Shown here piece by piece: positions 8,096 to 16,069 of a stretch of DNA of 27,990 nucleotides (position 1 is the first letter of the stretch; every line of letters starts with the position of its first letter). The stretch lies in the NCBI GenBank assembly GCA_964470035.1, contig CAYYBR010000020.1, positions 1-27,990 on the forward strand. The letters are read 5' to 3'. A model generated the notes under the pieces. The model saw nothing but the letters and a program-made list of their open reading frames with translations. It was not told the origin of the DNA and did not search any database. The position numbers and the translations under genes were made by a program. The stretch is from JAJRXG01 sp964470035 (lineage in GTDB: Bacteria > Bacteroidota > Bacteroidia > Chitinophagales > Saprospiraceae).

Positions 8096-9099
8096 CCTCC
8101 TAACACTAGATCCCAAAATGCAGCTTGTTCTTCCTGACTTGGCTGATCGACTGGACTTACGATCCGAAACCCTACAAATGGACTATCTGTATTCCACCAA
8201 AAACTTTTGGGTATCTGAGGATCACGTGCTTTCCATCTGCCACTTGACTCTATCCTGCATGTGCATCGTTGTTGATCTTTGTCATCATCCCAAGAGCCCC
8301 CTCTTACCGTACGTGGGTGAAGCTTAGTCGGCTGTATCCAAGGGTTGGTTTTATCAGACATCGTCGAAGCTATAACACTGTAGGCGTCCTTTTGATATTG
8401 ATCTAAGGTCCATTCTGACACATTGCCAAGCATGTCGTAAAGTCCCCAGGGATTAGGCAGTTTAGATCCGAGTTGATGATATTTCTCCGCACTATTATCA
8501 TAATACCATGCATGGGCATCGAGCTGAGAAGCATCTTCACCCCAATAATAAGGTGCATCGCGTCCAGCCTTGCAAGCATACTCCCACTCTGCTTCTGAAG
8601 GTAGTCTATAAAAGGTGCCTGATTTTTCTGAGAGCCATTTGCAATACTGGAGCGCCGCGAACTGTGTCATACTTACGGCCGGATACCCTTCTTGCCCCAT
8701 GCCAAAGGTGGGATCTTCATATGGCGGGCTTGGACGCGCTATAGCATCTGCATCCCATGCTGGCTGATCTTCTGTAGGTTGGTCTAACTCTTTTTCTCTT
8801 AAGACCAGATACTCCTCAAAAGCTACTTCATACTTGCCCATCCAAAATGCCTCTACCTGCACTTCGTGCTGGGGCATCTCATCATCACTTTGCACATCGG
8901 CTTCTTCCCTACTTCCCATCATGAAAGATCCCGCAGGGATATATACCATATCAAAGGAAACAGCAGTCCCTGGTAGCACATGAGTCGCTTCCTTAGGCTG
9001 CATAACTTCTGGCATAGGTGCAGTACCTGCTAAATCCTTCTTCGAACTACAAGCAGTAAAAACCAAGAATGCGATAAAGAGAATGCCAACGAGCCTCAT
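8092..9099 (-). CDS. SUMF1/FGE-sulfatase-domain lipoprotein
   Basis: A 335-residue lipoprotein: signal peptide with lipobox FTAC, Cys about 16. The body is a C-type-lectin-like SUMF1 domain: IPAGSFMMGS near residue 55, DEMPQHEVQVEAFWMGKYEV, GYPAVSMTQFAALQYCKWLS, RLPSEAEWEYACKAG, NPWGLYDMLGNVSEWT, RTVRGGSWDDD and FVGFRIV at the end. In true formylglycine-generating enzymes two active-site cysteines follow GGS by 3 and 8 residues. Here those positions are Asp and Gln, so sulfatase activation is unlikely; a structural, binding or non-heme-iron role is more probable. Start ATG overlaps the yceI stop (ATGA) and its own stop overlaps apbE (ATGA). Confidence 0.88.
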   Translation of the reverse strand: MRLVGILFIAFLVFTACSSKKDLAGTAPMPEVMQPKEATHVLPGTAVSFDMVYIPAGSFMMGSREEADVQSDDEMPQHEVQVEAFWMGKYEVAFEEYLVLREKELDQPTEDQPAWDADAIARPSPPYEDPTFGMGQEGYPAVSMTQFAALQYCKWLSEKSGTFYRLPSEAEWEYACKAGRDAPYYWGEDASQLDAHAWYYDNSAEKYHQLGSKLPNPWGLYDMLGNVSEWTLDQYQKDAYSVIASTMSDKTNPWIQPTKLHPRTVRGGSWDDDKDQQRCTCRIESSGRWKARDPQIPKSFWWNTDSPFVGFRIVSPVDQPSQEEQAAFWDLVLGG

Positions 9100-9665
9100 G
9101 ACTTCTTATATGTAAAAACAAAGTGTACAATGACCTCTTCTCCGGTTTGAATCTGACCGAACATGGCTGAAGGAGGCTCTATATCAAAGTCACTTAACGA
9201 TATGGCTTGCTGACCACTCAACTTGATAACATCCTCATCCTGCTCGAAAGCGACCTTGATAATATATGGCTTCGTTTTGCCAGCTATCGATATATCTCCT
9301 TCCGTCTGAAAGTCTTTAACTTCCATATCCACTGTAGAGGCAGCAGTCTGTACAAACGTTATAAAAGGATGGTTTTTAGCGTCTAGGGCCTTTTTGATTT
9401 TGTCATTCATTGAAGCACCTCTACCTCCATCCATAGAGACAACAGCAACCTTAAAAGCAAAGTCTCTTATCTCACCACCAGTCACACTTAAGCTTACTGC
9501 TTCAGGATAGTCAGTGACCTCAGAGGCCTTCACTGTCCAGTCATGAAGAGTTGATGTGCCGGTGATACTCACCTCTACACTTTCAGCATGATAAACAAGC
9601 TCTTGTGCTTCTAGAGCAAGCGCAGATATCACGAAGAAGAAAATCATATGGAGTGTATACTTCAT
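9096..9665 (-). CDS. YceI-family periplasmic lipocalin-like protein
   Basis: A 189-residue protein with a signal peptide (MKYTLHMIFFFVISALALEAQ) and a YceI beta-barrel. Characteristic elements are VSITGTSTLHDWTVKA near residue 35, the SMDGGRGASMNDKIKKALDAK helix region, HPFITFVQT, the DISIAGKTKPYIIKVA strand and the closing FGQIQTGEEVIVHFVF. Family members bind polyisoprenoid lipids or quinones in the barrel. The GTSTLHDW version is typical of Bacteroidota. First gene of a three-gene unit with SUMF1-like and ApbE genes; its TGA overlaps the next ATG. A quinone-binding protein next to a flavin transferase suggests an electron-transfer role at the envelope, which is inference. Confidence 0.88.
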   Translation of the reverse strand: MKYTLHMIFFFVISALALEAQELVYHAESVEVSITGTSTLHDWTVKASEVTDYPEAVSLSVTGGEIRDFAFKVAVVSMDGGRGASMNDKIKKALDAKNHPFITFVQTAASTVDMEVKDFQTEGDISIAGKTKPYIIKVAFEQDEDVIKLSGQQAISLSDFDIEPPSAMFGQIQTGEEVIVHFVFTYKKS

Positions 9666-9717
9666 CTGTACAAGAGAAACACTAAGTTACATGAGACACT
9701 AGATATAATCATAAAAC

Positions 9718-11400
9718 TTACTGCCATATCACATCGTCACTGCTCGAGTGCCAATCCAAATATTGTTGACCATACACATCATCTAGCTTTCCTCTGCGCA
9801 CCTTAAGAGTAGGTGTGAGCATCTCATTGGATTCGGACCAGGTTTCTTGGGTGACTATAACTGTAGAGATTCTTTCGTAGTTAGAAAGCGACTTATTAAG
9901 GCCCTCTATATCTGATCGTATCGATGCAGCGATAGTTGCTTGGTCAGCTTTCTCACCTTGCTCAGAAAGATTGACTAGGCAGATAGGTTGAGGGATGCCA
10001 AGACCAGCTACACAGCACTGCTCTACAAAATCATTTTTTGATATCACCTCTTCCATAGGGTTAGGAGTGATGTAACTTCCCTTAGAGGTCTTAAAGGCAT
10101 CTTTTACTCGACCGATAACACGGACAAAGCCTTGTTCGTCGATAGTACCTCGGTCTCCGCTGTGCATCCACCCATCGATCAAGACTTCCGCAGTTTTCTC
10201 TGGGTCTTTGTAGTATCCCGTCATCATGTAAGGAGTCTTCATGAGTATCTCTCCTGTATCAGGGTGGATCTTTACCTCACCCTTGGGTATCGCACGCCCT
10301 ACACTATCTGGAGGGGAGTTAGGGTCAGGGCCATTGCACATAGACCCACATACTTCTGTCATACCATAAGCCTCAACCAGATGAATGCCGAGTCTTTTGT
10401 ACCAATTCTTAAGATAAGCTGGTGTGATAGCCGCGCCCGTAGCAGCTACCTCTATAGAGTTTAATCCAAGAGCAGTTTTAATCTTCTTCTTTACCATGCC
10501 TGAGACGATGGGTATGCTCAACATCCTGTCCAACTTTTTAGCCGACATCTGAGATAAGACGCCGTGATAGAATTTTGTCCATATCCGAGGTACAGCAAAT
10601 AGCAGGGTGGGCTGTGTATCTCTTATATTTTGAGCAAATGTATCTAGGGATTCTGCAAAAGAGATGCTCCCTCCATAATATATACAAGGCACTTCGACAC
10701 CTAATCTTTCGCCGACGTGGTTGAGTGGGAGATAGGAGAAAAAACGATATTCTTTCATATTTTTCATACCTATCCAGCCTGTCTGATCTTCGTTATGCAT
10801 AATCCAATTAGGCGTCCTGTGTAAGTGCATAACTCCCTTGGGAGTGCCTGTAGTACCAGATGTAAACTTGATCGTCCAGAGGTCTTCGAGGTTTGGAGTC
10901 GGCGTACCCTCCATAGGTGGATAAGACGCTGTAAGAGACCCCCAGTCGTGGCCCTTGGTGATCTCTGCGTTACCCTCGTAATGAGGAAATTTTATGCAGA
11001 CTAACTCCTCAGATAGATCATCTCCTTTATCGCCCCACTTGTCCAACTTACCTATAAATAGAGCTTTGATATCACTAAGTGCGACGACCTCTTCAAGCTT
11101 TGATTTGGGCAAACTCGCGTAGTAGGGTACAGACACATAACCACCCATCATGATGGCCAGATCAGCTATGATCCAGTGCATACAGTTTTTGGATAAGATA
11201 CCTATGTGATCTCCTGGTTGTAGTCCTAATCCCTTTAGAGCGGATGTCACTTTTCGTGCTTCCTGTCCCGCTTCCGCAAATGATGTAGTCCTCCACTGAT
11301 CTCCTGACGGCTGTCTTAAAAATGTAGCATTCGGAGTTTCTTTTTCCCACTTATAAAAGCGTGAAATGATAGACTCTACTTCTTTAGGCACTGACACCAT
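9718..11400 (-). CDS. Long-chain acyl-CoA synthetase / AMP-forming ligase
   Basis: A 560-residue ANL-superfamily adenylating enzyme that activates a fatty acid to acyl-AMP and then acyl-CoA. Motifs: P-loop FTSGTTGTPKGVMHLH (about residues 186-201), YLPLNHVGER, the AYGMTEVCG adenine-binding motif, GWMHSGDRG with the ribose-binding Asp, hinge GRVKDAFKTSKG and the C-terminal GSYITPNPME region. The arrangement and length match FadD15-type long-chain ligases rather than short-chain acetyl-CoA synthetase. No signal peptide. It is divergent from hemA across a 118-nt gap and separated by 52 nt from yceI, which lies downstream on the same strand, so it may or may not share that transcript. Confidence 0.9.
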   Translation of the reverse strand: MVSVPKEVESIISRFYKWEKETPNATFLRQPSGDQWRTTSFAEAGQEARKVTSALKGLGLQPGDHIGILSKNCMHWIIADLAIMMGGYVSVPYYASLPKSKLEEVVALSDIKALFIGKLDKWGDKGDDLSEELVCIKFPHYEGNAEITKGHDWGSLTASYPPMEGTPTPNLEDLWTIKFTSGTTGTPKGVMHLHRTPNWIMHNEDQTGWIGMKNMKEYRFFSYLPLNHVGERLGVEVPCIYYGGSISFAESLDTFAQNIRDTQPTLLFAVPRIWTKFYHGVLSQMSAKKLDRMLSIPIVSGMVKKKIKTALGLNSIEVAATGAAITPAYLKNWYKRLGIHLVEAYGMTEVCGSMCNGPDPNSPPDSVGRAIPKGEVKIHPDTGEILMKTPYMMTGYYKDPEKTAEVLIDGWMHSGDRGTIDEQGFVRVIGRVKDAFKTSKGSYITPNPMEEVISKNDFVEQCCVAGLGIPQPICLVNLSEQGEKADQATIAASIRSDIEGLNKSLSNYERISTVIVTQETWSESNEMLTPTLKVRRGKLDDVYGQQYLDWHSSSDDVIWQ

Positions 11401-11500
11401 ATCTCTTAATTTTCATTCTTGTGTGGGAAGATAGCTAGAAAAAGAGCATTTACGAAAGTGGTAATGACATAACAATGACAATCCCAGACCTTAATCAATC

Positions 11501-11508
11501 TATCTTTG
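11501..11508 (+). promoter_or_regulatory. TAnnTTTG -7 promoter box upstream of hemA
   Basis: TATCTTTG exactly fits the Bacteroidota -7 consensus TAnnTTTG. It ends 10 nt before the hemA ATG, which would put the transcript start about 6 nt before the start codon. No TTTG -33 element stands at the expected 19-21 nt distance, so the promoter is only half supported. Confidence 0.4.
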
Positions 11509-11518
11509 AAAGTAGGTC

Positions 11519-12745
11519 ATGATAAACCAATACAAGCTCATCACAGTGAATCATAAGGTCCTCAATACTGAGGATCTAGAGCACTTTTTAGTCAGATATA
11601 AAAGTGACGATGAGCTTTCTGGCCAACTCCAATCTCTGAAGGCCCAGTTCGGTCAGGATGAGGTCATGTATATATCTACTTGTAATCGAGTGATCTACTT
11701 TTTCTATGGTAGTCAGCATATAACAGATGGAGATATCATCACCTTTTTTGAAAGTGCTAATGAGTCACTCGGGCAGAAAAAAACGACTGATCTAGGTAAA
11801 ATCATAAAGACCTATCAGGGTGCAGACGCCATAAGGCATCTGATGGAAGTCTCCTCTTCCATTGACTCTCTCGTCGTAGGTGAAAGAGAGATCTTCCGCC
11901 AAGTTCGAGAAGCGTATGAATTTGCCAGAAAACATCAACTCGCCGGCGACTACATAAGAATCGTTGATCAAGCAGTCGTCAAAGCTGCAAAGGATGTTTA
12001 TACTAATACAGCCATCGGAGCAAAACCTGTCTCTGTAGCTTCTCTAGCCGTGCAAGAATTCTTAAAAAGAAACATATCTAAAGAATCTCAAATCCTCCTA
12101 GTTGGTGCTGGAGAAACTAACAGTACTATCGGAAGGTTCCTCAAGAAGCATGGATACGATAATCTCGTGATCTATAATCGATCCCTAGACAATGCTGAAA
12201 AACTGAGTACTGAGCTCGAGGTACAAGCTCGATATCTCGGAAGTCTTGAAGAGCATGAAGATGATTTTGATTGTTTATTCGCCTGTACGGCGGCACAGGA
12301 TCCCATCATAACCCAAGACTTGTATGACAAAATCAACAGTAAGAGATCAGCAAAGCTGCTAGTTGACTTGTCGATACCTCATAACATCCACAAAGAAGTT
12401 GCAGAGCTAGCCACCGTAGACTATATATCTATAGATAGCATAAGGTCCCTGGCTGAGAAAAATCTAGAATTTAGAAGTGGCAATATATCCGCCGCTAGGA
12501 TAATCATCGCCCAACATCTAGAAGAGTGGAAAAAGATGCACGATCGCCGACGTGTGGAAAGGGCACTGAGTGATCTTCCTGCAGAGATCAATAAAGTGAA
12601 AGATCGAGCTCTGAATAAAGTTTACAAAAGTAAGATCGAAAACCTATCTCCAGAAGCTCAAGCACTCATCTCTGAAATCGCTAATTACATGGAGAAGAAA
12701 TGTGTCGCTGTGCCGATGAAGATGGCTAAAGAGATAGTCACTTAA
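11519..12745 (+). CDS. hemA: Glutamyl-tRNA reductase
   Basis: Reduces glutamyl-tRNA(Glu) to glutamate-1-semialdehyde with NADPH, the first committed step of C5-pathway heme synthesis. At 408 residues it is near the usual length. The catalytic Cys lies in YISTCNRV (Cys55), followed by the SSIDSLVVGEREIFRQV substrate-recognition segment, the NADPH-binding LLVGAGETNSTIGRFL, and an alpha-helical C-terminal dimerisation domain. The early His in VNHKV matches the family. Other heme genes are not nearby, so it stands apart from hemC/hemD here. The start ATG has a TAnnTTTG box just ahead and no Shine-Dalgarno. Confidence 0.95.
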   Translation: MINQYKLITVNHKVLNTEDLEHFLVRYKSDDELSGQLQSLKAQFGQDEVMYISTCNRVIYFFYGSQHITDGDIITFFESANESLGQKKTTDLGKIIKTYQGADAIRHLMEVSSSIDSLVVGEREIFRQVREAYEFARKHQLAGDYIRIVDQAVVKAAKDVYTNTAIGAKPVSVASLAVQEFLKRNISKESQILLVGAGETNSTIGRFLKKHGYDNLVIYNRSLDNAEKLSTELEVQARYLGSLEEHEDDFDCLFACTAAQDPIITQDLYDKINSKRSAKLLVDLSIPHNIHKEVAELATVDYISIDSIRSLAEKNLEFRSGNISAARIIIAQHLEEWKKMHDRRRVERALSDLPAEINKVKDRALNKVYKSKIENLSPEAQALISEIANYMEKKCVAVPMKMAKEIVT

Positions 12746-12758
12746 AGTAAATATTTAG

Positions 12759-12781
12759 CCAACACTACAACCTTTTGTTGG
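12759..12781 (+). repeat. Small inverted repeat after hemA
   Basis: CCAACA (12759-12764) and TGTTGG (12776-12781) form a 6-bp stem with an 11-nt loop, 13 nt after the hemA stop. No U-run follows, so it is a weak terminator at best. The TTTG within it (12774-12777) lies 19 nt before TAGATTG, an imperfect -7 box, so the same stretch may instead be the -33 part of the promoter for the next gene. Confidence 0.25.
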
Positions 12782-12821
12782 ATCTTAGTGTATCTATAGA
12801 TTGTATAATAATAATTGACCG

Positions 12822-13712
12822 ATGAAATTTCTCAACATTATATTACTCGTCTTATCTACAACTGTCCTTTTTTCTCAAGGAAATTTTGATGACGTTGTAA
12901 TAAAAGAATACAAGCTAACTGACAACATATACATGTTAGAAGGTGCCGGCGGCAACGTAGGTATCCTCATAAGTGACGATGAAGTACTGATGATCGATGA
13001 TCAGTTCGCTCCGTTATCTGAGAAGCTCATGGCTAAGATAAAAGAACTCTCAGGAGGCAAGACTACCAGACTTATCAATACTCACTTCCATGGAGATCAC
13101 AGCGGAGGTAATGAAAACTTTGGCAATGAAGGTGCGATGATCATAGCTCATGAAAATGTGAGAAAACGTATGGCTACACCGATCAAGAGAAGTGGACAAG
13201 TTCAACCTCCAGCCCCAGCCATAGCTCTGCCAGTGATTACTTATCAAGAAGGGATGGAACTCCACTTTTTGAATGAACCCATCATAGTGAAACATGTACA
13301 CAATGCACATACTGATGGTGACTCTTTTGTCTTTTTACCTGAAAGTAACGTCCTCCATATGGGAGACTGCTTCTTCAATGGAAGGTTTCCATTCATAGAT
13401 CTATCAAGTGGTGGATCACTACGTGGTGCTTTAGTAGCGGCAAAAACTGCACTCATGCTAGTAGATGAAGATACTCAGATCATACCAGGTCACGGCCCCA
13501 TGGCTACACAAGAAGATTTGGTGAAGTATGAGAATTTTCTCACAGTTATGCATGATCGCATCACAAAGTTTGTAGCTGATGGGGGCACAAAAGATACGAT
13601 GGATCCAGCAGTCTTAACAAAAGGATTTGAAGACTTCTCATGGGGATTTATCAATGCAGAACGATTCGCTGGGATTATCCTAGAAAGCACACTACAGGAG
13701 AATCAAAAATAG
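12822..13712 (+). CDS. Exported metallo-beta-lactamase-fold hydrolase
   Basis: A 296-residue zinc hydrolase with signal peptide MKFLNIILLVLSTTVLFSQ. The metal-binding motif HFHGDH is at residues 88-93, a third His in NAHTDGDSFV (His163), the bridging Asp in MGDCFF (Asp182) and the last His in IPGHGP (His224), so both metal sites look complete. The spacing resembles generic MBL hydrolases of the type often found as exported proteins in Bacteroidota. There is no reason to call it a true carbapenemase; the Asp182 bridge argues against class B1/B2 lactamases, which use Cys there. Substrate unknown. It follows hemA by 76 nt. Confidence 0.9.
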   Translation: MKFLNIILLVLSTTVLFSQGNFDDVVIKEYKLTDNIYMLEGAGGNVGILISDDEVLMIDDQFAPLSEKLMAKIKELSGGKTTRLINTHFHGDHSGGNENFGNEGAMIIAHENVRKRMATPIKRSGQVQPPAPAIALPVITYQEGMELHFLNEPIIVKHVHNAHTDGDSFVFLPESNVLHMGDCFFNGRFPFIDLSSGGSLRGALVAAKTALMLVDEDTQIIPGHGPMATQEDLVKYENFLTVMHDRITKFVADGGTKDTMDPAVLTKGFEDFSWGFINAERFAGIILESTLQENQK

Positions 13713-13727
13713 TATCTACCCGATCGA

Positions 13728-14183
13728 CTAGACGGTTAATCCAAACTGCTTCTCGAGATGCCATGCAAAGTGCTTGGCGTGTAGTAACTCAACTTGCTCA
13801 AAACTCATCCGACCCATCATCGGGTTGTAAAAGATATGATCAGGGGCATAATTGTATATCCTACTTATAGCTTCTGGTACTACTTCTATAGCAGCTGAAA
13901 GATCTGGGAGACGTGGAGAGTCTAGTTCTTCTCTCGCCTTCTTAGGAGGATAAACCTTGAACTGCGCACCTTCTTCTATGAACTTCATAAACTTTAGTTG
14001 ACCCTCAGATAGATCTGCGGGAGGGGGACCATAATCTTTTACACTCGACTTAGTCACCCATATCAGATGCTCTACCATATGCTGGGGCGTCATTACACCG
14101 AATGAGGGCTCATGTTCATTCGTAAGATGAGAAAGGAGTTGTGGCACGACTTCAGTGAGATAAGACTTGTGATTAGACATCAT
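13728..14183 (-). CDS. DinB/DUF1569-like four-helix protein
   Basis: A 151-residue cytosolic protein, predicted helical. The pattern TPQHMVEHLIW near residue 33 and LLHAKHFAWHLEKQFG near the C terminus supplies histidines at the places where DinB-type bundles bind a metal ion. MGRMSFEQVELLHAKHF is like the final helix of the DinB/DUF1569 group. Members are thiol-dependent transferases or stress proteins, mostly uncharacterised. The start ATG at 14183 is followed directly by a second ATG. It is convergent with the MBL gene (15 nt apart) and divergent from folB. Family placement is tentative. Confidence 0.65.
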   Translation of the reverse strand: MMSNHKSYLTEVVPQLLSHLTNEHEPSFGVMTPQHMVEHLIWVTKSSVKDYGPPPADLSEGQLKFMKFIEEGAQFKVYPPKKAREELDSPRLPDLSAAIEVVPEAISRIYNYAPDHIFYNPMMGRMSFEQVELLHAKHFAWHLEKQFGLTV

Positions 14184-14285
14184 TCATATATCAAAGTGAA
14201 GTTCTAAAGTATGAAATAGTCTATCACTAGGAGGCATAATTGTCACGTCAGTAAATGAAGTATATTGGCGCTCTCAAATAGAGAT

Positions 14286-14636
14286 ATGAAAACAAAAGTT
14301 GCTCTTCATGGCATGAAGTTTTATGCTTTTCATGGCTACTACGAGTTCGAGCGGAGGATAGGAAATAACTACATCGTCGATATAGAAACAGAAGTTAACC
14401 TCGACGCTAACCCCAATGATCAGATCGATGAAACAGTAAACTATGAGGATCTTTATGAGATCTGCAAAAAGTATATGGGCAAAAAGTACCAGTTGCTAGA
14501 ATCTCTAGCATATGACATAGCTCAAGAAGTAAAAGCAAATCATAATAAAGTCGAGAAGGTTCGTGTAGTCCTTCAAAAACTTAATCCTCCTCTGGGTGGA
14601 AAAGTGGACAAGTCAGTTATAGAAATAACGACCTAG
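14286..14636 (+). CDS. folB: Dihydroneopterin aldolase
   Basis: Cleaves 7,8-dihydroneopterin to 6-hydroxymethyl-dihydropterin and glycolaldehyde in folate synthesis. I choose the ATG at 14286 (116 residues) over an upstream TTG because it starts right at the family's first beta strand (MKTKVALHGMKFYAFHG). The conserved FHGYYEFER carries the catalytic Glu, DETVNYEDLYEI the pterin-binding strand, LLESLAYDIAQ the helix, and QKLNPPLGGKVDKS the catalytic Lys loop in its Bacteroidota form. No other folate genes are adjacent. A TATATTGG sequence 18 nt after a TTG, at about 14262, may be its promoter but deviates from consensus. Confidence 0.92.
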   Translation: MKTKVALHGMKFYAFHGYYEFERRIGNNYIVDIETEVNLDANPNDQIDETVNYEDLYEICKKYMGKKYQLLESLAYDIAQEVKANHNKVEKVRVVLQKLNPPLGGKVDKSVIEITT

Positions 14637-14714
14637 GTTTGAGCAGAAAAAGATTAACGTCCTCTAAACATTGTGAGTCATCGATCTGACGTTCTACACA
14701 TATAAATTTTAAAC

Positions 14715-15419
14715 ATGTTATTGATTAGAAATCTTACTGCAGCCCTGTTTACCCTTATACTCATGGGTTGTCCAGCATCTCTCCAAGATCTAGTAGAAGT
14801 CCCACTTTCTAATGCTGATATAGCCAATGGACTAAAGGAAGCGCTCAATCTGGGCACAGATGAGGCAGTGAGTTTTTTATCGGTCACCGATGGGTATTAT
14901 AAATCTGCTTACAAAATCCTCCTGCCCGAGGAAGCAAGAAAGGTAACTGACAAGTTGCAATTTATCCCTGGTTTTAAAAATTTTGAGGAGATAGCACTCG
15001 AGAAAATCAATCGAGGAGCAGAAGATGCAGCTAAGAGTGTAGGACCTATATTCTTAGACGCCATAAAAGGGATGACCATCACAGATGCACTCGGTATCCT
15101 CACAGGTGAAAAAGATGCAGCTACAGACTTTCTACATCAACAAACTTACCAGACACTGTATGAGAGGTTTCATCCTATAGTTCTAAATTCACTCAACAAG
15201 TTCAATGCTGTGGATTATTGGGCTGATGCTATGGCAACATATAATAAGATCCCCCTACTAGATGATGTCAATCCAGACCTAGACGACTATGTCGTAGATG
15301 AGGCGTTAAAAGGATTGTTTGCTCTCGTCGCTGTAAAAGAGTTAGGCATACGATCAGACATCTCTCAGCGGGTAACACCCCTGCTACAAAGAGTCTTCGA
15401 ACGACAAGATCCTAGCTAG
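14715..15419 (+). CDS. DUF4197 family lipoprotein
   Basis: A 234-residue protein beginning with a hydrophobic leader and a lipobox-like LMGC (Cys about 19), so probably an envelope lipoprotein. The body matches DUF4197: LSNADIANGLKEALNLG (the conserved entry motif), SAYKILLPEEARKV, a middle segment AKSVGPIFLDAIKGMTITDA, LTGEKDAATDFLHQQT, and the ending DDYVVDEALKGLFALVAVKE. The domain is helical; its function is unknown. The gene ends one base before the apparent ATC start of trhA, suggesting shared translation with it. It begins 78 nt after folB. Confidence 0.88.
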   Translation: MLLIRNLTAALFTLILMGCPASLQDLVEVPLSNADIANGLKEALNLGTDEAVSFLSVTDGYYKSAYKILLPEEARKVTDKLQFIPGFKNFEEIALEKINRGAEDAAKSVGPIFLDAIKGMTITDALGILTGEKDAATDFLHQQTYQTLYERFHPIVLNSLNKFNAVDYWADAMATYNKIPLLDDVNPDLDDYVVDEALKGLFALVAVKELGIRSDISQRVTPLLQRVFERQDPS

Positions 15420-15420
15420 C

Positions 15421-16065
15421 ATCGATAAGACAGTTCGGTTAGTTAAGTACCCCCCTGAAGTAGAGCGCCTCAATGTATACACGCATGCCCTAGGGATCAT
15501 CTATGCTATACTCACTTGTATATGGATCATACCCAAAGCGCGGTCGTACAGTGAAGAAGGTTTGATTGGGACGGTTGTTTTTCTTTCAGGCTTTTTGATG
15601 ACCTTCTCGACTTCTACGATGTATCATGCCATCAAGGATATACAACTCAAGTGGCTACTCCGTAAGGCAGATCACATCAGTATCTACTTCATGATAGCAG
15701 GGTCATATACTCCATTTATCCTTGTCTATTTTAATAATAGACAAGGCATGATCTTACTAATTATCATGTGGGCCTTAGTCCTCATAGGAACCATCTTCAA
15801 ATCTTTCACAACTGGAAAATACACGACTCTCTCTACACTTACCTATATACTCATGGGAGGAAGCATACTATGGGTATCGAGGAGCTTCTTTCCATTACTT
15901 CCAACAAAGGTCTTTGGTTTGCTAATTGTGGGAGGACTCTTCTACTTAGCTGGAGTCTTCTTCTATGTTAACAAGTCTCTTAAATACCACCACCCTATCT
16001 GGCATCTTTTTGTATTAGGGGGCGCCATAAGTCATTGGTGGGCAGTATGGTTTGCGTTGGAGTAA
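15421..16065 (+). CDS. trhA: TrhA/hemolysin III (PAQR-type) membrane protein, non-canonical start
   Basis: Seven-helix PAQR-family membrane protein, known from E. coli TrhA to affect membrane energetics; the haemolysin name is historical. The first usable ordinary start is TTG at 15562, but the frame is open back to 15376, and the segment 15421-15561 encodes a typical family N terminus: KYPPEVERLNVYTHALG plus the first membrane helix. Starting at ATC 15421 gives 214 residues, the normal family length. Later motifs: ADHISIYFMIAGSYTP and HPIWHLFVLGGAISHW with the conserved metal-type Asp/His residues. No ATG, GTG or TTG exists between the in-frame stop at 15373 and 15562, so initiation at ATC by re-initiation from the DUF4197 stop (1 nt away), or a sequence error, must be assumed. 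Confidence 0.85.
   Translation: MDKTVRLVKYPPEVERLNVYTHALGIIYAILTCIWIIPKARSYSEEGLIGTVVFLSGFLMTFSTSTMYHAIKDIQLKWLLRKADHISIYFMIAGSYTPFILVYFNNRQGMILLIIMWALVLIGTIFKSFTTGKYTTLSTLTYILMGGSILWVSRSFFPLLPTKVFGLLIVGGLFYLAGVFFYVNKSLKYHHPIWHLFVLGGAISHWWAVWFALE
15720..15746 (+). repeat. 11-bp perfect hairpin inside trhA
   Basis: CCTTGTCTATT (15720-15730) and AATAGACAAGG (15736-15746) are exact reverse complements around a 5-nt loop TTAAT, inside codons for a conserved membrane region (VYFNNRQG). It would form a stable stem in mRNA. No function is evident. Confidence 0.5.
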
Positions 16066-16069
16066 GTAC

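Noticed and set aside
8096..8116. Upstream ATG for apbE and AGGAGG just before the chosen ATG taken as a ribosome site
   Set aside because: The AGGAGG touches the ATG at 8095, too close for a working Shine-Dalgarno, and this phylum rarely uses one. The longer product would put SSVRR before a normal signal peptide, so the coupled ATGA start is simpler.
12822..13712. Beta-lactam resistance gene
   Set aside because: The MBL metal motif alone does not show lactamase activity; the Asp bridge and overall pattern are those of general hydrolases.
14229..14234. AGGAGG as a Shine-Dalgarno site for folB
   Set aside because: It lies about 50 nt before the folB ATG, and the only start just after it (TTG at 14240) is closed by a stop within a few codons.
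14656..14693. AACGTC/GACGTT inverted repeat before the DUF4197 gene as an operator
   Set aside because: Only 6 bp with a 26-nt spacer; such pairs are expected by chance in a gap of this size.
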